The notes beneath the pieces are model-generated. The model saw only the letters and a program-made list of their open reading frames with translations, was not told the origin of the DNA and ran no database searches. From assembly GCF_000337495.1 (NCBI RefSeq), contig NZ_AOIS01000057.1, positions 84,664 to 148,663 of the forward strand: DNA of 64,000 nucleotides. The letters run 5' to 3'. The number at the start of each line of letters is the position of its first letter. Position 1 is the first letter of the stretch. Made by a program: the position numbers and the translations under genes. Of the stretch, positions 1 to 8,911 are shown one piece after another. This DNA comes from Haloterrigena salina JCM 13891 (GTDB lineage Archaea; Halobacteriota; Halobacteria; Halobacteriales; Natrialbaceae).

Positions 1-1
1 A

Positions 2-457
2 GACGTCGACATCGCGAACGGCATGGGCTTTACCGCCGATCTCGAGACGTTCTACTTCACCGAGTCGGAGGCTCGTCGGATCTACGCGTTCGACTACGAC
101 CGGGAGACCGGCGGGCTCTCGAACCGACGGACGTTCGTCGAGACGCCCGCTGCCGACGGGATTCCGGACGGGCTGACCGTCGACGGGGACGACTACGTCT
201 GGTCGGCGCGGTGGAACGGCGGTCGCGCGGTTCGGTACGATCCGACCGGCGACCCGGTCGACCGGCTCACCGTTCCCGCACGCAAAGTCTCCTCGGTCAC
301 CTTCGCCGGCCCCGAATACGACGACCTGTACCTGACGACGGCGCTCGAGGGCGGCGACCGGGAGGCAGAAGGCGACGGCGCCGGCGCGCTCTTCCGAGCG
401 ACGGGGCTCGAGACCGGCGGCAGCGAGGCGTTCCGGTCGCGAATCAAAACGGAGTAA
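2..457 (+). CDS. SMP-30/gluconolactonase-family sugar lactonase, C-terminal part
   Basis: The reading frame is already open at the left edge, so the N-terminus is outside the window; about 151 residues are visible. The fragment shows the six-bladed beta-propeller signatures of the SMP-30/gluconolactonase/LRE family: an NGMGF segment with the metal-ligand Asn, then a PDGLTVDG segment with a metal-ligand Asp, then a TTA-containing last blade. Family members hydrolyse aldono-lactones to aldonates in the cytoplasm with a divalent metal. That would fit here as the step between the sugar dehydrogenase and the XacD-type dehydratase encoded downstream, but the substrate is inference. The gene ends 19 bases before the convergent SDR stop codon. 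Confidence 0.82.
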   Translation, partial: DVDIANGMGFTADLETFYFTESEARRIYAFDYDRETGGLSNRRTFVETPAADGIPDGLTVDGDDYVWSARWNGGRAVRYDPTGDPVDRLTVPARKVSSVTFAGPEYDDLYLTTALEGGDREAEGDGAGALFRATGLETGGSEAFRSRIKTE

Positions 458-476
458 ATCGAAGGGCCGGACGCGG

Positions 477-1250
477 TCAGAACGCGCTGTCGGCGAAGCC
501 GCCGTCGATCGTGACGATCTCGCCGGTCACGAACGAACTGGCGTCGCTGCCGAGGTAGATCGCCGCGCCGACGATCTCCTCGCGCTCGGCGACCCGACCG
601 AGCGGGGTTCGCTCGTCGATGCGCTCGCGCTTCTCGGTTCCTTCGGCGTACGTTTCCGCGTTCTGTGGCGTGATGACGAAGCCCGGCGCGATCGCGTTGA
701 CTCTGATGTCGGGCGACAGTTCCTTCGCGGACGCGCGGGTGAAGGCCTCGACGCCGCCCTTAGCGGCGGTGTACGCCGGCAGGTTCGCCATCGAGAGCCG
801 AGCCGTCAGCGAGGAGATATTGATGATCGACCCGCCCTCGTCCATCGCCGGCGCGAAGGCCTGGGTCACCCGGCGGACGCCGTCGAGCGCGACGTCGGTG
901 ACGAAATCCCAGTCCTCGTCGGAGATATCCTGGACCGACTCCCGGGAAATTGCTCCCTGCGAGGCGACGACGACGTCGACGCCGCCGAGTTCGTCGACGG
1001 CCGTCTCGCGGACGGCCTCGAGCGAGCCGGCGTCGGTGACGTCGCAGGTGACCCGCGCCGTCTCGACGCCGCGGTCTTCGATCTCCGCCGCGGTTTCGTT
1101 GACTTTCTCCTCGCTGCGACTCGTCGCGATGACGTCGGCGCCCTCCTCGGCGAAGCCGAGGGCGATCGCCTGTCCGATCCCGCTCGTCCCGCCGATGACG
1201 ACGGCTCGTTTGCCACTGACGGTCACCGGGCTGTGTTGGTAATCGACCAT
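477..1250 (-). CDS. SDR-family oxidoreductase
   Basis: A 257-residue classical short-chain dehydrogenase/reductase. It has a TGxxxGIG-type cofactor motif (GGTSGIG, about residues 17-23), the catalytic Ser in NISS, and a YTAAK catalytic Tyr-Lys pair. The C-terminal IDGGF motif is also typical. The start at 1250 (MVDYQHSP) is chosen because homologous sequence begins there; the upstream in-frame extension to 1460 is low-complexity and Arg-rich. It probably oxidises a sugar or sugar acid (glucose/aldose 1-dehydrogenase or a 2-keto-3-deoxy acid dehydrogenase) with NAD(P). The substrate cannot be read from sequence. It converges on the SMP-30 lactonase fragment, and both could serve one oxidative sugar pathway. 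Confidence 0.88.
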   Translation of the reverse strand: MVDYQHSPVTVSGKRAVVIGGTSGIGQAIALGFAEEGADVIATSRSEEKVNETAAEIEDRGVETARVTCDVTDAGSLEAVRETAVDELGGVDVVVASQGAISRESVQDISDEDWDFVTDVALDGVRRVTQAFAPAMDEGGSIINISSLTARLSMANLPAYTAAKGGVEAFTRASAKELSPDIRVNAIAPGFVITPQNAETYAEGTEKRERIDERTPLGRVAEREEIVGAAIYLGSDASSFVTGEIVTIDGGFADSAF

Positions 1251-1495
1251 ACGGCAAGCGAGACCGTGCGCCCTCATTACGTTTACCCTCTCGAGCGAGC
1301 CCGGCGGTGAGCGCGGAGAGCGGACGGCCGATAGCGATCGACGGGAGCCGCCGATCGCATCCGTCGGCGATTCGTCGCCGAGGGATCGGGAACGGCGTCG
1401 TTCAGATAAGCGGGCTAAGACCGGAATAGAACGGACCCTTCCCCCTTTTCGCAAAAACACTTTTACGTCTCCTTAGCCTCAGGCCTGAGCAACAC

Positions 1496-1747
1496 ATGAG
1501 CAATGCATCCCGATCGATAGAGACTGCCGTGTCGACGAAAGTCATCCAGCGTGTTGCGGCAGTCACGGACCGAACGGTGACCGAGTTACCGCCCTTATAC
1601 GAGACGATCGATCCGGAGGCACTCGACGCCGTTATCGATTCGGCCGCGACGGACGAGTCAGCGCTGGAGTGCCAATTCACGTACTCGGGGTGTCAGGTTA
1701 GTATCACTGGATCCGGGGCCGTTCTCGTCGAAAGAGAGGGCTGTTAG
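1496..1747 (+). CDS. HalOD1 output-domain protein
   Basis: An 83-residue stand-alone HalOD1 (halobacterial output domain 1) protein. The core motif ELPPLYETIDPEALD and the later FTYSGCQVSI strand are the usual signature. The domain is restricted to haloarchaea. It occurs alone or fused to signalling receivers, and its biochemical role is unknown. A T-rich box lies about 30 bases upstream of the ATG. The protein is divergent from the SDR and precedes the zinc dehydrogenase, so it may be a local regulator or simply a neighbour. Confidence 0.8.
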   Translation: MSNASRSIETAVSTKVIQRVAAVTDRTVTELPPLYETIDPEALDAVIDSAATDESALECQFTYSGCQVSITGSGAVLVEREGC

Positions 1748-1850
1748 CACGAGCCGAGGTCGTCGTGACTGCTAGTCATCGGGAGCGCAGATCTCGATTT
1801 CAGCCGAACTCGTCACGTTCTCTGCGCAGGGTTGTCGGCAAACCCCACAG

Positions 1851-1860
1851 AATTATAACT
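1851..1860 (+). promoter_or_regulatory. TATA-like box for the zinc dehydrogenase
   Basis: AATTATAACT lies 22-31 bases before the ATG at 1882. This is the spacing expected for a leaderless haloarchaeal transcript and supports 1882 rather than 1765 as the start. Confidence 0.5.
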
Positions 1861-1881
1861 GCGGGCGAACGATGCGGTACC

Positions 1882-2925
1882 ATGCGTGGATTAGCCAAGA
1901 CTAGTCGCAGCCAGGGAGGCATGGAACTTATCGAGCGTGACCGTCCGGAACCGGAACCGGATGAGGCGCTGATCGAAGTCGATTACGCGGGTCTCTGTGG
2001 CAGCGACGCCGGTATCTACGAGTTCGAATCCGCCTTCGAGCGGATGACCATGCCGACCGTCATCGGCCACGAGTACTCGGGTCGCGTCGTTGAGGTCGGC
2101 GACGCCGTGACGAAGTTCTCGGTCGGCGACCGGGTCGTCGAGCGGCCGATCCGCGGCTGCGGCGACTGCTACCAGTGCGAGATCGGCGAGTCGAACGTCT
2201 GCCAGAACTCGGTCATCACGGGCGTGGACCACGACGGCGCCTACGAGCCCTACATCGCCGTCCCGGAGGACGCGCTCCACCCCGTTCCCGACGGCGTCGA
2301 ACAGCAACACGCGGCGATGGTCGAACCGACCAGCATCGCTACCCGCGCTGTCATCCAGAACTCCCGCGTGCGTGCCGGGACGCGAGTCCTCGTCGAGGGG
2401 CCCGGCCCGATCGGGCTCCTCACCGCCCAGGTCGCCCGCGCACAGGGCGGCGAGGTCGTCGTCAGCGGCGTCGGCCAGGACGCCGAGTACCGCCTCCCGC
2501 TCGCCGAAGAACTCGGCTTCGAGACGCTCAACATCGCCGACGATGATCTCGACGCCGCCCGCGAGGAACTGACCGACGGCATCGGCTACGACGTCGTCTT
2601 CGACACGACGGGCCACCCGTCGGGGCTACCGTCGGCCGTCGACGAGGTCCGGAAGGGCGGCCAGATCGTCCTCATCGGACAGACCGGCGAGACGACGATG
2701 CCCTACTCGCCGCTCGTCCGCTCGGAAATCGACCTGCAGTGTTCCTACGCGTCGAAATACGAGGACTTCGAGAACGCGCTGCGCCTGATCGACACGGGCG
2801 ACGTCGACGCCGAGACGTTCATCGACGACCGGTTCTCGCTGTTGGACGCCGACGAAGCCTTCGAGACGTTCGTCGGCGGCGGCACCTGCAAGCCCGTCTT
2901 CGACGTCTCAGTACTTCGCGACTGA
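1882..2925 (+). CDS. Zinc-dependent MDR-family polyol/sugar dehydrogenase
   Basis: A 347-residue medium-chain (MDR) zinc alcohol dehydrogenase. Visible features are the catalytic-zinc Cys in LCGSDAG, the GHEYSG motif with its His and Glu ligands, the four-Cys structural-zinc lobe (CGDCYQC followed by NVC), and a Rossmann GPGPIG motif near residue 177. The closest recognisable groups are sorbitol/threonine 3-dehydrogenase-like enzymes and archaeal glucose or L-arabinose dehydrogenases. The start follows the promoter at 1851-1860. It sits directly upstream of the XacD-type dehydratase and may supply the aldonate or act on a polyol; that is inference. An alternative upstream start at 1765 is disfavoured. 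Confidence 0.88.
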   Translation: MRGLAKTSRSQGGMELIERDRPEPEPDEALIEVDYAGLCGSDAGIYEFESAFERMTMPTVIGHEYSGRVVEVGDAVTKFSVGDRVVERPIRGCGDCYQCEIGESNVCQNSVITGVDHDGAYEPYIAVPEDALHPVPDGVEQQHAAMVEPTSIATRAVIQNSRVRAGTRVLVEGPGPIGLLTAQVARAQGGEVVVSGVGQDAEYRLPLAEELGFETLNIADDDLDAAREELTDGIGYDVVFDTTGHPSGLPSAVDEVRKGGQIVLIGQTGETTMPYSPLVRSEIDLQCSYASKYEDFENALRLIDTGDVDAETFIDDRFSLLDADEAFETFVGGGTCKPVFDVSVLRD

Positions 2926-2929
2926 GAAC

Positions 2930-2945
2930 CCCTCGGGATTTTTTC
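2930..2945 (+). terminator. T-rich transcription terminator
   Basis: A short GC-rich stretch (CCCCTCGGG) runs into six T residues (2939-2944) just after the dehydrogenase stop. This is the usual archaeal oligo-T signal. Confidence 0.45.
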
Positions 2946-2966
2946 TCGTCGGACGCGACCGTCCGA

Positions 2967-2982
2967 GACGGAAGTTTTAGTA
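2967..2982 (+). promoter_or_regulatory. Promoter of the XacD-type dehydratase gene
   Basis: GACGGAAGTTTTAGTA ends 26 bases before the ATG at 3009. It matches 14 of 16 bases with 7914-7929, the promoter of the XacE-type gene, which suggests shared control. Confidence 0.5.
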
Positions 2983-3008
2983 GTGCCTGTTGTAATCTAC
3001 CACTGTAG

Positions 3009-4238
3009 ATGGATTACAGACAGCTGTCCGATCCGAACGCAGAGTACACGATGCGAGACCTCTCCTCGGAGACGATGGAGATTACCAACTCTCGCGGGCC
3101 GCGCGACGTCGAGATCACGGACGTTCAGACGACCATCGTCGACGGGAACTACCCGTGGACGCTGGTCCGCGTGTACACCGACGCCGGCATCGTCGGCAAC
3201 GGCGAATCCTACTGGGGCGCGGGCGAACGGGAGATCATCGAGCGCATGGCGCCGTTCCTCGAGGGCGAAAACCCGCTCGACATCGACCGACTCTACGAGC
3301 ACCTCGTCCAGAAGCTCTCCGGCGAGGGATCGATCTCCGGCAAGGCGATTTCCGCGATTTCGGGCATCGAACTCGCGCTGCACGACGTCGCCGGCAAGAT
3401 CCTCGAGGTGCCGGCCTACCAGCTGCTGGGCGGCAAGTACCGCGACGAGATGCGGATGTACTGCGACTGCCACACTGAGGAGGAGGCCGACCCCGACGCC
3501 TGCGCCGACGAGGCTGAACGCGTCGTCGAGGACCTGGGTTACGACTCCCTGAAGTTCGACCTCGACGTTCCCTCGGGCCACGAGAAGGACCGCGCGAACC
3601 GCCACCTCCGGAACCCGGAGATCGAACACAAGGCCGAAATCGTCGAGAAGGTCACCGAGCGCGTCGGCGACCGCGCCGACGTCGCCTTCGACTGTCACTG
3701 GTCGTTCAGCGCCGGCAGCGCACACCGCCTCGCCGAGCGCTTAGAGGAGTACGACGTCTGGTGGCTCGAAGACCCGATCCCGCCGGAGAACCACGACGTG
3801 CAGGAGGAGGTCACCAAGCGGACGTCGACGCCGATCACGGTCGGCGAGAACGTCTACCGCAACCACGGCAACCGTCGCCTCCTCGAGAACCAGGCCGTCG
3901 ACATCGTCGCGCCCGACGTGCCTCGCGTCGGCGGCATGCGCCAGACGCGGAAGATCGCCGACCTCGCGGACATGTACTACGTGCCGGTCGCGATGCACAA
4001 CGTCTCCTCGCCGATCGGGACGATGGCGAGCATCCACGTCGGCGCGGCGATCCCGAACTCGCTGGCCGTCGAGTACCACTCCTACGAACTCGGCTGGTGG
4101 TCGGACCTCGTCGAGGAGGACATTATCGAGAACGGCTACGCCGAAGTGCCGGAGAAGCCGGGCCTCGGCCTCACGCTCGACCTCGACGCCGTCGAGGAGC
4201 ATCTGGCTGACGGCGCCGAGATGTTCGACGAGGCGTGA
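3009..4238 (+). CDS. xacD: Pentonate (xylonate/arabinonate) dehydratase, enolase superfamily, XacD-like
   Basis: A 409-residue mandelate racemase/muconate-lactonising enzyme homologue. The three barrel metal ligands are visible in VAFDCHW (Asp), WWLEDP (Glu) and TVGENVY (Glu), and the catalytic His is in AMHNVSS. The N-terminus (MDYRQLSDPNAEYTMRDLSSET) and much of the body match my recollection of Haloferax volcanii D-xylonate dehydratase XacD, which also fixes the start at 3009. The reaction is dehydration of D-xylonate or L-arabinonate to 2-keto-3-deoxypentonate in the cytoplasm. In Haloferax this is followed by XacE and XacF, both encoded within 5 kb here. It is preceded by the zinc dehydrogenase. 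Exact substrate preference is inference. Confidence 0.9.
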   Translation: MDYRQLSDPNAEYTMRDLSSETMEITNSRGPRDVEITDVQTTIVDGNYPWTLVRVYTDAGIVGNGESYWGAGEREIIERMAPFLEGENPLDIDRLYEHLVQKLSGEGSISGKAISAISGIELALHDVAGKILEVPAYQLLGGKYRDEMRMYCDCHTEEEADPDACADEAERVVEDLGYDSLKFDLDVPSGHEKDRANRHLRNPEIEHKAEIVEKVTERVGDRADVAFDCHWSFSAGSAHRLAERLEEYDVWWLEDPIPPENHDVQEEVTKRTSTPITVGENVYRNHGNRRLLENQAVDIVAPDVPRVGGMRQTRKIADLADMYYVPVAMHNVSSPIGTMASIHVGAAIPNSLAVEYHSYELGWWSDLVEEDIIENGYAEVPEKPGLGLTLDLDAVEEHLADGAEMFDEA

Positions 4239-4589
4239 GCTTCGTCGAACTCGCTGAGATTCACTCAGCAGTTGGCTGACGCGGTGTGAGCCGTCGTCGA
4301 ACTCTCCGAGCGTTGTCTCACGCTGTCCCATAGCAACATCGTGTCCGCAACGCTTCGATCCGGTGGGCCGAGAGAACGCGGGAGCGGGACGAAGTGAGGT
4401 GGTAGTCGAGAATCGACGACTCCCGTCGACGGCGGCTTCCGCTGTCTCTGACGTTTTCTGGCGCTTGTTCGTCTGCCAGCGACTGCTCGAGCGCTCCGCT
4501 GTGTCGATTCGGTACGCGATCGGCTAGTCACGTCGATCGCACGATCGGCAACGACGGTACGACGAAAGACGGCGAAAACGAGTCGGTGC
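4239..4589. other. Intergenic region between convergent genes
   Basis: This stretch separates the XacD-type gene from the convergently oriented GntP permease. It holds only a weak minus-strand ORF (4265-4531) rich in Arg and Ser with no recognisable domain. No repeat or RNA gene was seen. Confidence 0.5.
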
Positions 4590-5981
4590 TTACGCCAGCG
4601 GAAGGATCGTCGAGAACACGAGCGTGCTCAGCAGGCCGACGATCCCGATGAGGGTGGTCGCGACGGTCCACGTCTTCAGCGTCTCGGCTTGCGTGAGACC
4701 GCCGATTTCCTTGACGATCCAGAAGCCGCTGTCGTTGTACCACGAACAGAACGACGCCCCGGCACCGATGGACATGACGAGGTACGCGGTGTTAACGTCG
4801 AGTCCGCTCGCTAGCGGCCCCATGATGCCGGCGGTCGTGACGATCGCGACCGTCGCCGACCCCTGAACGAGACGGACGCCCGCGGCGATCACCCACGCCG
4901 TCACGAGCAGTCCGAGACCGATCCCTTCCAGCCCGTTCGCGATGTACTCGCCGGCGCCGGCCGCCTGGAGCATCGCACCGAATGCGCCGCCGGCGGCGGT
5001 GATGGCGGCGATGTTACCGCCGCTCTTGAGCGCGTCCGTGAGTTCGTCGGAGAACGTATCGCTGTCGAGATCGCTCATCCGGTAGTACGTAAACGCCGCC
5101 GCGAGTGCGGCCACCGTGAGCGCGAGGTTCGGGTCTCCGAAGAAGCCCGTGATACCGCCTACCGCCGCGTCCTCTCCGAGGACCGTCTGCGTCGTCGTGT
5201 CCGCGGTCACGAGGAGGACGGCGAGCAGAATCGGGAGCAGTGACTCGAGCAATCCGGGGAGCTGACTCGTTTCGACCTCGTTTTGCTCCTCGAGTTCTTC
5301 GACCGTCGTCCCCATCGTGTCTCGGAGCGGGATTTCGATTCGCTTGTTGATCCAGTACCCGTAGCCCAGTCCCGAGATGAGCGCGGTCGGAAAACCGACG
5401 AGGACGCCGACCGCAATAGTGCTTCCGAGGTTGGCGCCCACCTCGTCGACGGCGAGCAGCGGTCCGGGGGTCGGCGGAACGAAGCCGTGCGTGACCACGC
5501 CGGCGGCGCCCATGGCGACGATGTACAGCGCGTAGTTCTTGCCGTCGCGTGCGCGAGCGGATCGCGCCAGCGGCGCGAGCAGGTAGAAGACGTTGTCGAA
5601 GAACACGGGAATGGACATGATGAAACTGCTGCCGAACAGCGAAATCTCCGTGTTGTCCTTGCCGAAGACGCTCGTGAACGCCCGAACGATCCGATTGGCG
5701 GCGCCGCTTTCGACCATCGCTTTGCCGATGATCGCCGCCATCAGGATGGGAATACCGATGCCGGCCATGTTGTTACCGAACGCCGTCGCGAACTCTCCGG
5801 GCACGTCGGCGAACGCGATCGCCGGCGCGACGATGCCGACCGTAAATCCGGCGACGACGAGCGAAACGAACGCCGGGAGGTCGAGGACGACCAGCAGTAG
5901 GAGGATCGCAACGATTCCTACGATAACTGCGACCAGTGGCGCGTGCCCACCGAGCTGTAATACCGTATTGTTTATCATCAT
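4590..5981 (-). CDS. GntP-family sugar-acid:proton symporter
   Basis: A roughly 463-residue polytopic membrane protein with about 12-14 hydrophobic segments. It carries GntP-family landmarks: the early LPAFVSLVVAG helix, GIGIPILMAAIIGKAMVESGAA, FFDNVFYLLAPLA, and the HGFVPPTPGPL motif with its Pro-rich break. Family members import gluconate or related aldonates with protons. Here it would bring in external sugar acids to feed the XacD/XacF route, which is inferred. The start at 5981 (MMINNTVLQ) is preferred over 5999 because a poly-A/T box (6003-6016) then lies at the normal promoter distance. Confidence 0.92.
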   Translation of the reverse strand: MMINNTVLQLGGHAPLVAVIVGIVAILLLLVVLDLPAFVSLVVAGFTVGIVAPAIAFADVPGEFATAFGNNMAGIGIPILMAAIIGKAMVESGAANRIVRAFTSVFGKDNTEISLFGSSFIMSIPVFFDNVFYLLAPLARSARARDGKNYALYIVAMGAAGVVTHGFVPPTPGPLLAVDEVGANLGSTIAVGVLVGFPTALISGLGYGYWINKRIEIPLRDTMGTTVEELEEQNEVETSQLPGLLESLLPILLAVLLVTADTTTQTVLGEDAAVGGITGFFGDPNLALTVAALAAAFTYYRMSDLDSDTFSDELTDALKSGGNIAAITAAGGAFGAMLQAAGAGEYIANGLEGIGLGLLVTAWVIAAGVRLVQGSATVAIVTTAGIMGPLASGLDVNTAYLVMSIGAGASFCSWYNDSGFWIVKEIGGLTQAETLKTWTVATTLIGIVGLLSTLVFSTILPLA

Positions 5982-6402
5982 GATACGGTCTCTCATCATC
6001 CTTCTTTATTTTTTTGTGTGTTTCAGATTCAATTCGCTGTGACATAATCAGCGAGCATGAGCGAATTTCCGACAGTAGAGCGACGTTCGGACGTAATCGC
6101 GGTGGTTTCGGTCGATCACGAGGGCTCATCTCCGAGTGGCGACGATAGCAGTGGGCTCGAGGAGACGGCGTCGAGGAGACGGCGGAACGAGCCGTCGTCG
6201 CGATTAGTGGTCAGTACGCAGTCCTCGCAGCGCCATCGTTCGATCGTCGAAATACGGTTCAGTCGGTGCTACAGCACTGATTCGGGGAAATAGGTATCGA
6301 ACGTCGAGCCCGTTCGCAGCCGACGTCAGTCGCAAGTTGCATCGTTCGACTGAGAGTACATCGGTCCACGCGGATGACGCGGCGTTGCGCCCCGTCAGCC
6401 GG
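5982..6402. other. Intergenic region, promoter side of the permease gene
   Basis: It contains the AT-rich promoter of the GntP gene (about 6003-6016). A plus-strand ORF at 6057-6293 has low complexity and no recognisable domain. Nothing else was seen. Confidence 0.45.
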
Positions 6403-7842
6403 TCAGTAGTTGTCGTAGACCGTCTTGCTGATCTGGTAGAAGTCCAGTCCGGCGTCGCCCTGCTCGCGGTAGGTCTCGCTCGAGGAGTCCTTCATGCCGC
6501 CGAAGGGGACGTGCAGCTCGAGGCCGGTGGTCTTCTCGTTGATCTTGACGACGCCCGCTTCGACCTCCTCGACGAAGCGGTTCGCCTCGGTGTGGTCGTC
6601 CGTGACGACGCTGGCCGAGAGGCCGAAGTCGACGTCGTTGGCAACCTCGACGCCCTCGTCGAAGTCGCTCACGGGGATCACTGCGAGGACCGGCCCGAAG
6701 ACCTCCTCCTGGGCGAGGCGCATGTCGTTGTCCACGTCGGAGAAGACAGCGGGCTCGACAAAGTAGCCCTCGCGGTCGAGTTCGTTCCCGCCGCACTCGA
6801 GGGTCGCGCCTTCGTCCTCGGCGATGTCGACGTACTCGAGGGTGCTCTCGAGTTCGGACTCGCTGACGTGGGGCCCCATGCCGGGATCGTCCAGCCCGTG
6901 GCCGTGGTCGATGGCCTCGGCTCGCTCGACGATCGCCTCGACGAACTCGTCGTAGACGTCCTCGTGGACGATCGCGCGGGACGCGGCCGTACACGCCTGC
7001 CCGGTGACGCCGAACGCGCCCGCGGAGACGATATCGGCCGCTTCCTCGACGTCCGCGCTGTCGGTGACGAGGGTGGGGTTCTTGCCGCCCATCTCCAGCT
7101 GGACGCGCTTGCCGTCTTCGGTCGCGGTGTCGTAGACCGCGTTGCCGACCTGCGTGCTGCCGGTAAAGGAGACGGCGTCGACCGCGGAGTGACCGGCGAT
7201 CGCGTCGCCGACCGTGCTGCCCGGGCCGGTGACGACGTTGATGACGCCGTCGGGGAGGCCGGCCTCCTCGAGGGCGGACGCCATCTCGTGGACGACGCCG
7301 GGTGCCAGCGTCGCCGGCTTGATGACGATCGTGTTACCCGCGGCCAGCGCGGGCGCGATCTTCCAGGCCGGGATGGCGATGGGGTAGTTCCACGGCGTGA
7401 TCAGTCCGGCGACGCCGAGCGGTTCGTTCTTCGTGTAGAGGTTGGTGTTGCGGGCGCTGGAGCTTTTGACCGTGCCGCCGAGGTCGCTGGCTTTGGCGCC
7501 GTAGTAGTGGAAGATGTCGATCGCTCGCTGTACCTCGCCGGCGGCCTCGCTCCAGGTCTTGCCCTCCTCGCGGACGAGGAGTTCGGTGAGGTCATCCTTG
7601 CGGTCGGCGAGCAGCGAGCCGGTTTCGGTGAGGATTCGCCCGCGCTCGGGGCCGGGGGTCGTCCCCCAGTCGTCGCTCGCCGCGTCGGCGGCCTCGATGG
7701 CGCGCTCCGTGTCCTCGGCGTCGGACTGGGGATAGGTCGCCACGACTTCCTCCGGGCTCGCCGGATCCGTCGTTTCGAAGGTTTCGCCGGTGTGCGATTC
7801 GGTCCACTCGCCGTCGATGTAATTCTGGCGGTCGTCAGGCAT
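6403..7842 (-). CDS. xacF: Aldehyde dehydrogenase, 2-oxoglutarate semialdehyde dehydrogenase type (XacF-like)
   Basis: A 479-residue ALDH-superfamily enzyme. Landmarks are the substrate-channel TPWNYPI, the NAD(P)-binding Rossmann region with FTGSTQVG, the general-base Glu in LEMGGKNP, the catalytic Cys in GQACTA, and the C-terminal PFGGMKDS. In haloarchaeal pentose oxidation XacF oxidises 2-oxoglutarate semialdehyde to 2-oxoglutarate. The divergent neighbour is the XacE-type dehydratase that produces this semialdehyde, which supports the assignment. The start at 7842 (MPDDRQNYIDGEW) matches the usual N-terminus; the extension to 7905 would overlap the promoter. A general aldehyde dehydrogenase remains possible. 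Confidence 0.85.
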   Translation of the reverse strand: MPDDRQNYIDGEWTESHTGETFETTDPASPEEVVATYPQSDAEDTERAIEAADAASDDWGTTPGPERGRILTETGSLLADRKDDLTELLVREEGKTWSEAAGEVQRAIDIFHYYGAKASDLGGTVKSSSARNTNLYTKNEPLGVAGLITPWNYPIAIPAWKIAPALAAGNTIVIKPATLAPGVVHEMASALEEAGLPDGVINVVTGPGSTVGDAIAGHSAVDAVSFTGSTQVGNAVYDTATEDGKRVQLEMGGKNPTLVTDSADVEEAADIVSAGAFGVTGQACTAASRAIVHEDVYDEFVEAIVERAEAIDHGHGLDDPGMGPHVSESELESTLEYVDIAEDEGATLECGGNELDREGYFVEPAVFSDVDNDMRLAQEEVFGPVLAVIPVSDFDEGVEVANDVDFGLSASVVTDDHTEANRFVEEVEAGVVKINEKTTGLELHVPFGGMKDSSSETYREQGDAGLDFYQISKTVYDNY

Positions 7843-7913
7843 ACACCCGTAGTTCGGACTATGGTCTGATAACGTTTTGTGATTCGACGAGAGCCGTCCC
7901 GACATCTGCCACG

Positions 7914-7929
7914 GACGGGAGTTTTATTA
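7914..7929 (+). promoter_or_regulatory. Promoter of the first XacE-type gene
   Basis: GACGGGAGTTTTATTA ends 23 bases before the ATG at 7953. It is nearly identical to the XacD promoter at 2967-2982. Confidence 0.5.
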
Positions 7930-7952
7930 CCAAGAAGCAACTTTGACTGCTC

Positions 7953-8819
7953 ATGCGGTATCATCGCCTTCCCGATGGAGACGGGTATAGACTGATTGCC
8001 GACGATGGAGACGCTGCCTACGATCTGACGGCGGTTAAGCCTCGTCTCGATGAATTTACTGAACTCGCCGCGGCGGCGAACGTCGCCGATACGGACGTCG
8101 ACGAGCTCGCGGAAACGCTCGTGGAAACCGCGCCGACGGTCGACCGCGAGGCCTTAGCCGACAGCGCGCTGCCGATCGTCCCCGACGAGGTCTGGGCGGC
8201 CGGCGTCACCTACGAGATCAGCGAGGAGGCCCGCGAGGCCGAAAGCGGCATGCCGGAGATGTACGTGCAGGTCTACGAGGCCGAGCGACCGGAGATCTTC
8301 TTCAAGGCGACGCCGAGTCGAACCGTCGGGCCCGACGAACCGGTCGGCATCCGCGCTGACTCGGCCTGGGACGTTCCGGAGCCGGAGCTGGGGATCGTCC
8401 TCTACGACGGCGAGATCGTCGGCTACACGATCGGCAACGACATGAGCAGCCGCTCGATCGAGGGTGAGAACCCGCTCTACCTCCCGCAGGCGAAGGTGTA
8501 CGACAAGTGCTGTTCGATCGGCCCCTGCATCGCGTCGGCCGAAAGCGTCGGCGACCCCCACGAGCTGACGATGACGATGGAGATCAGCCGCGACGGGGAG
8601 ACGCTCTACGAGGGCGAAACCTCGACCGGCGAGATGGACCGCTCCTGCGAGGAGCTCGTCGAGTACTGGTGCGATCACAACTCTGTCCCGCAGAACGGCG
8701 TTCTCCTCACCGGAACGTCGCTCGTCCCGGACGACGGGTTCACGCTCCGTCCGGACGACGAGGTGCGCATCGAGATCGACCGGATCGGCGAACTCGTGAA
8801 CACGGTCGTCGAAGTATGA
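7953..8819 (+). CDS. xacE: 2-keto-3-deoxypentonate dehydratase, FAH superfamily (XacE-like), copy 1
   Basis: A 288-residue fumarylacetoacetate-hydrolase-fold protein. It contains the PSRTVGP segment, the metal ligand Glu pair in WDVPEPELGI, and YLPQAKVYDKCCSIGPC. These agree closely with recalled haloarchaeal 2-keto-3-deoxyxylonate dehydratase (XacE, also called KdxD). The reaction is dehydration of 2-keto-3-deoxypentonate to 2-oxoglutarate semialdehyde. The N-terminal 70 residues are the less conserved small domain. It is divergent from the XacF-type gene, with 110 bases between starts. A homologous second copy is at 37047-37919; which copy handles which epimer is unknown. An alternative is a diketo-deoxy-acid hydrolase of a rhamnose-type pathway. 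Confidence 0.87.
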   Translation: MRYHRLPDGDGYRLIADDGDAAYDLTAVKPRLDEFTELAAAANVADTDVDELAETLVETAPTVDREALADSALPIVPDEVWAAGVTYEISEEAREAESGMPEMYVQVYEAERPEIFFKATPSRTVGPDEPVGIRADSAWDVPEPELGIVLYDGEIVGYTIGNDMSSRSIEGENPLYLPQAKVYDKCCSIGPCIASAESVGDPHELTMTMEISRDGETLYEGETSTGEMDRSCEELVEYWCDHNSVPQNGVLLTGTSLVPDDGFTLRPDDEVRIEIDRIGELVNTVVEV

Positions 8820-8911
8820 ATCGCCTCGAGGGCACGTCGGCGAACCGACTCGACGGGATCTGAACGAGCCGAGAAAGCGCGTACAAGCGACCGCAAACAT
8901 CGTTTTGGACA

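Noticed and set aside
1765-1881. Longer N-terminus for the zinc dehydrogenase
   Set aside because: It would include the promoter box at 1851-1860 and adds unconserved Ser/Arg-rich sequence.
6337-7869. 510-codon plus-strand ORF opposite the aldehyde dehydrogenase
   Set aside because: A low-complexity Val/Asp/Gly/Arg shadow; the minus strand carries all ALDH motifs.
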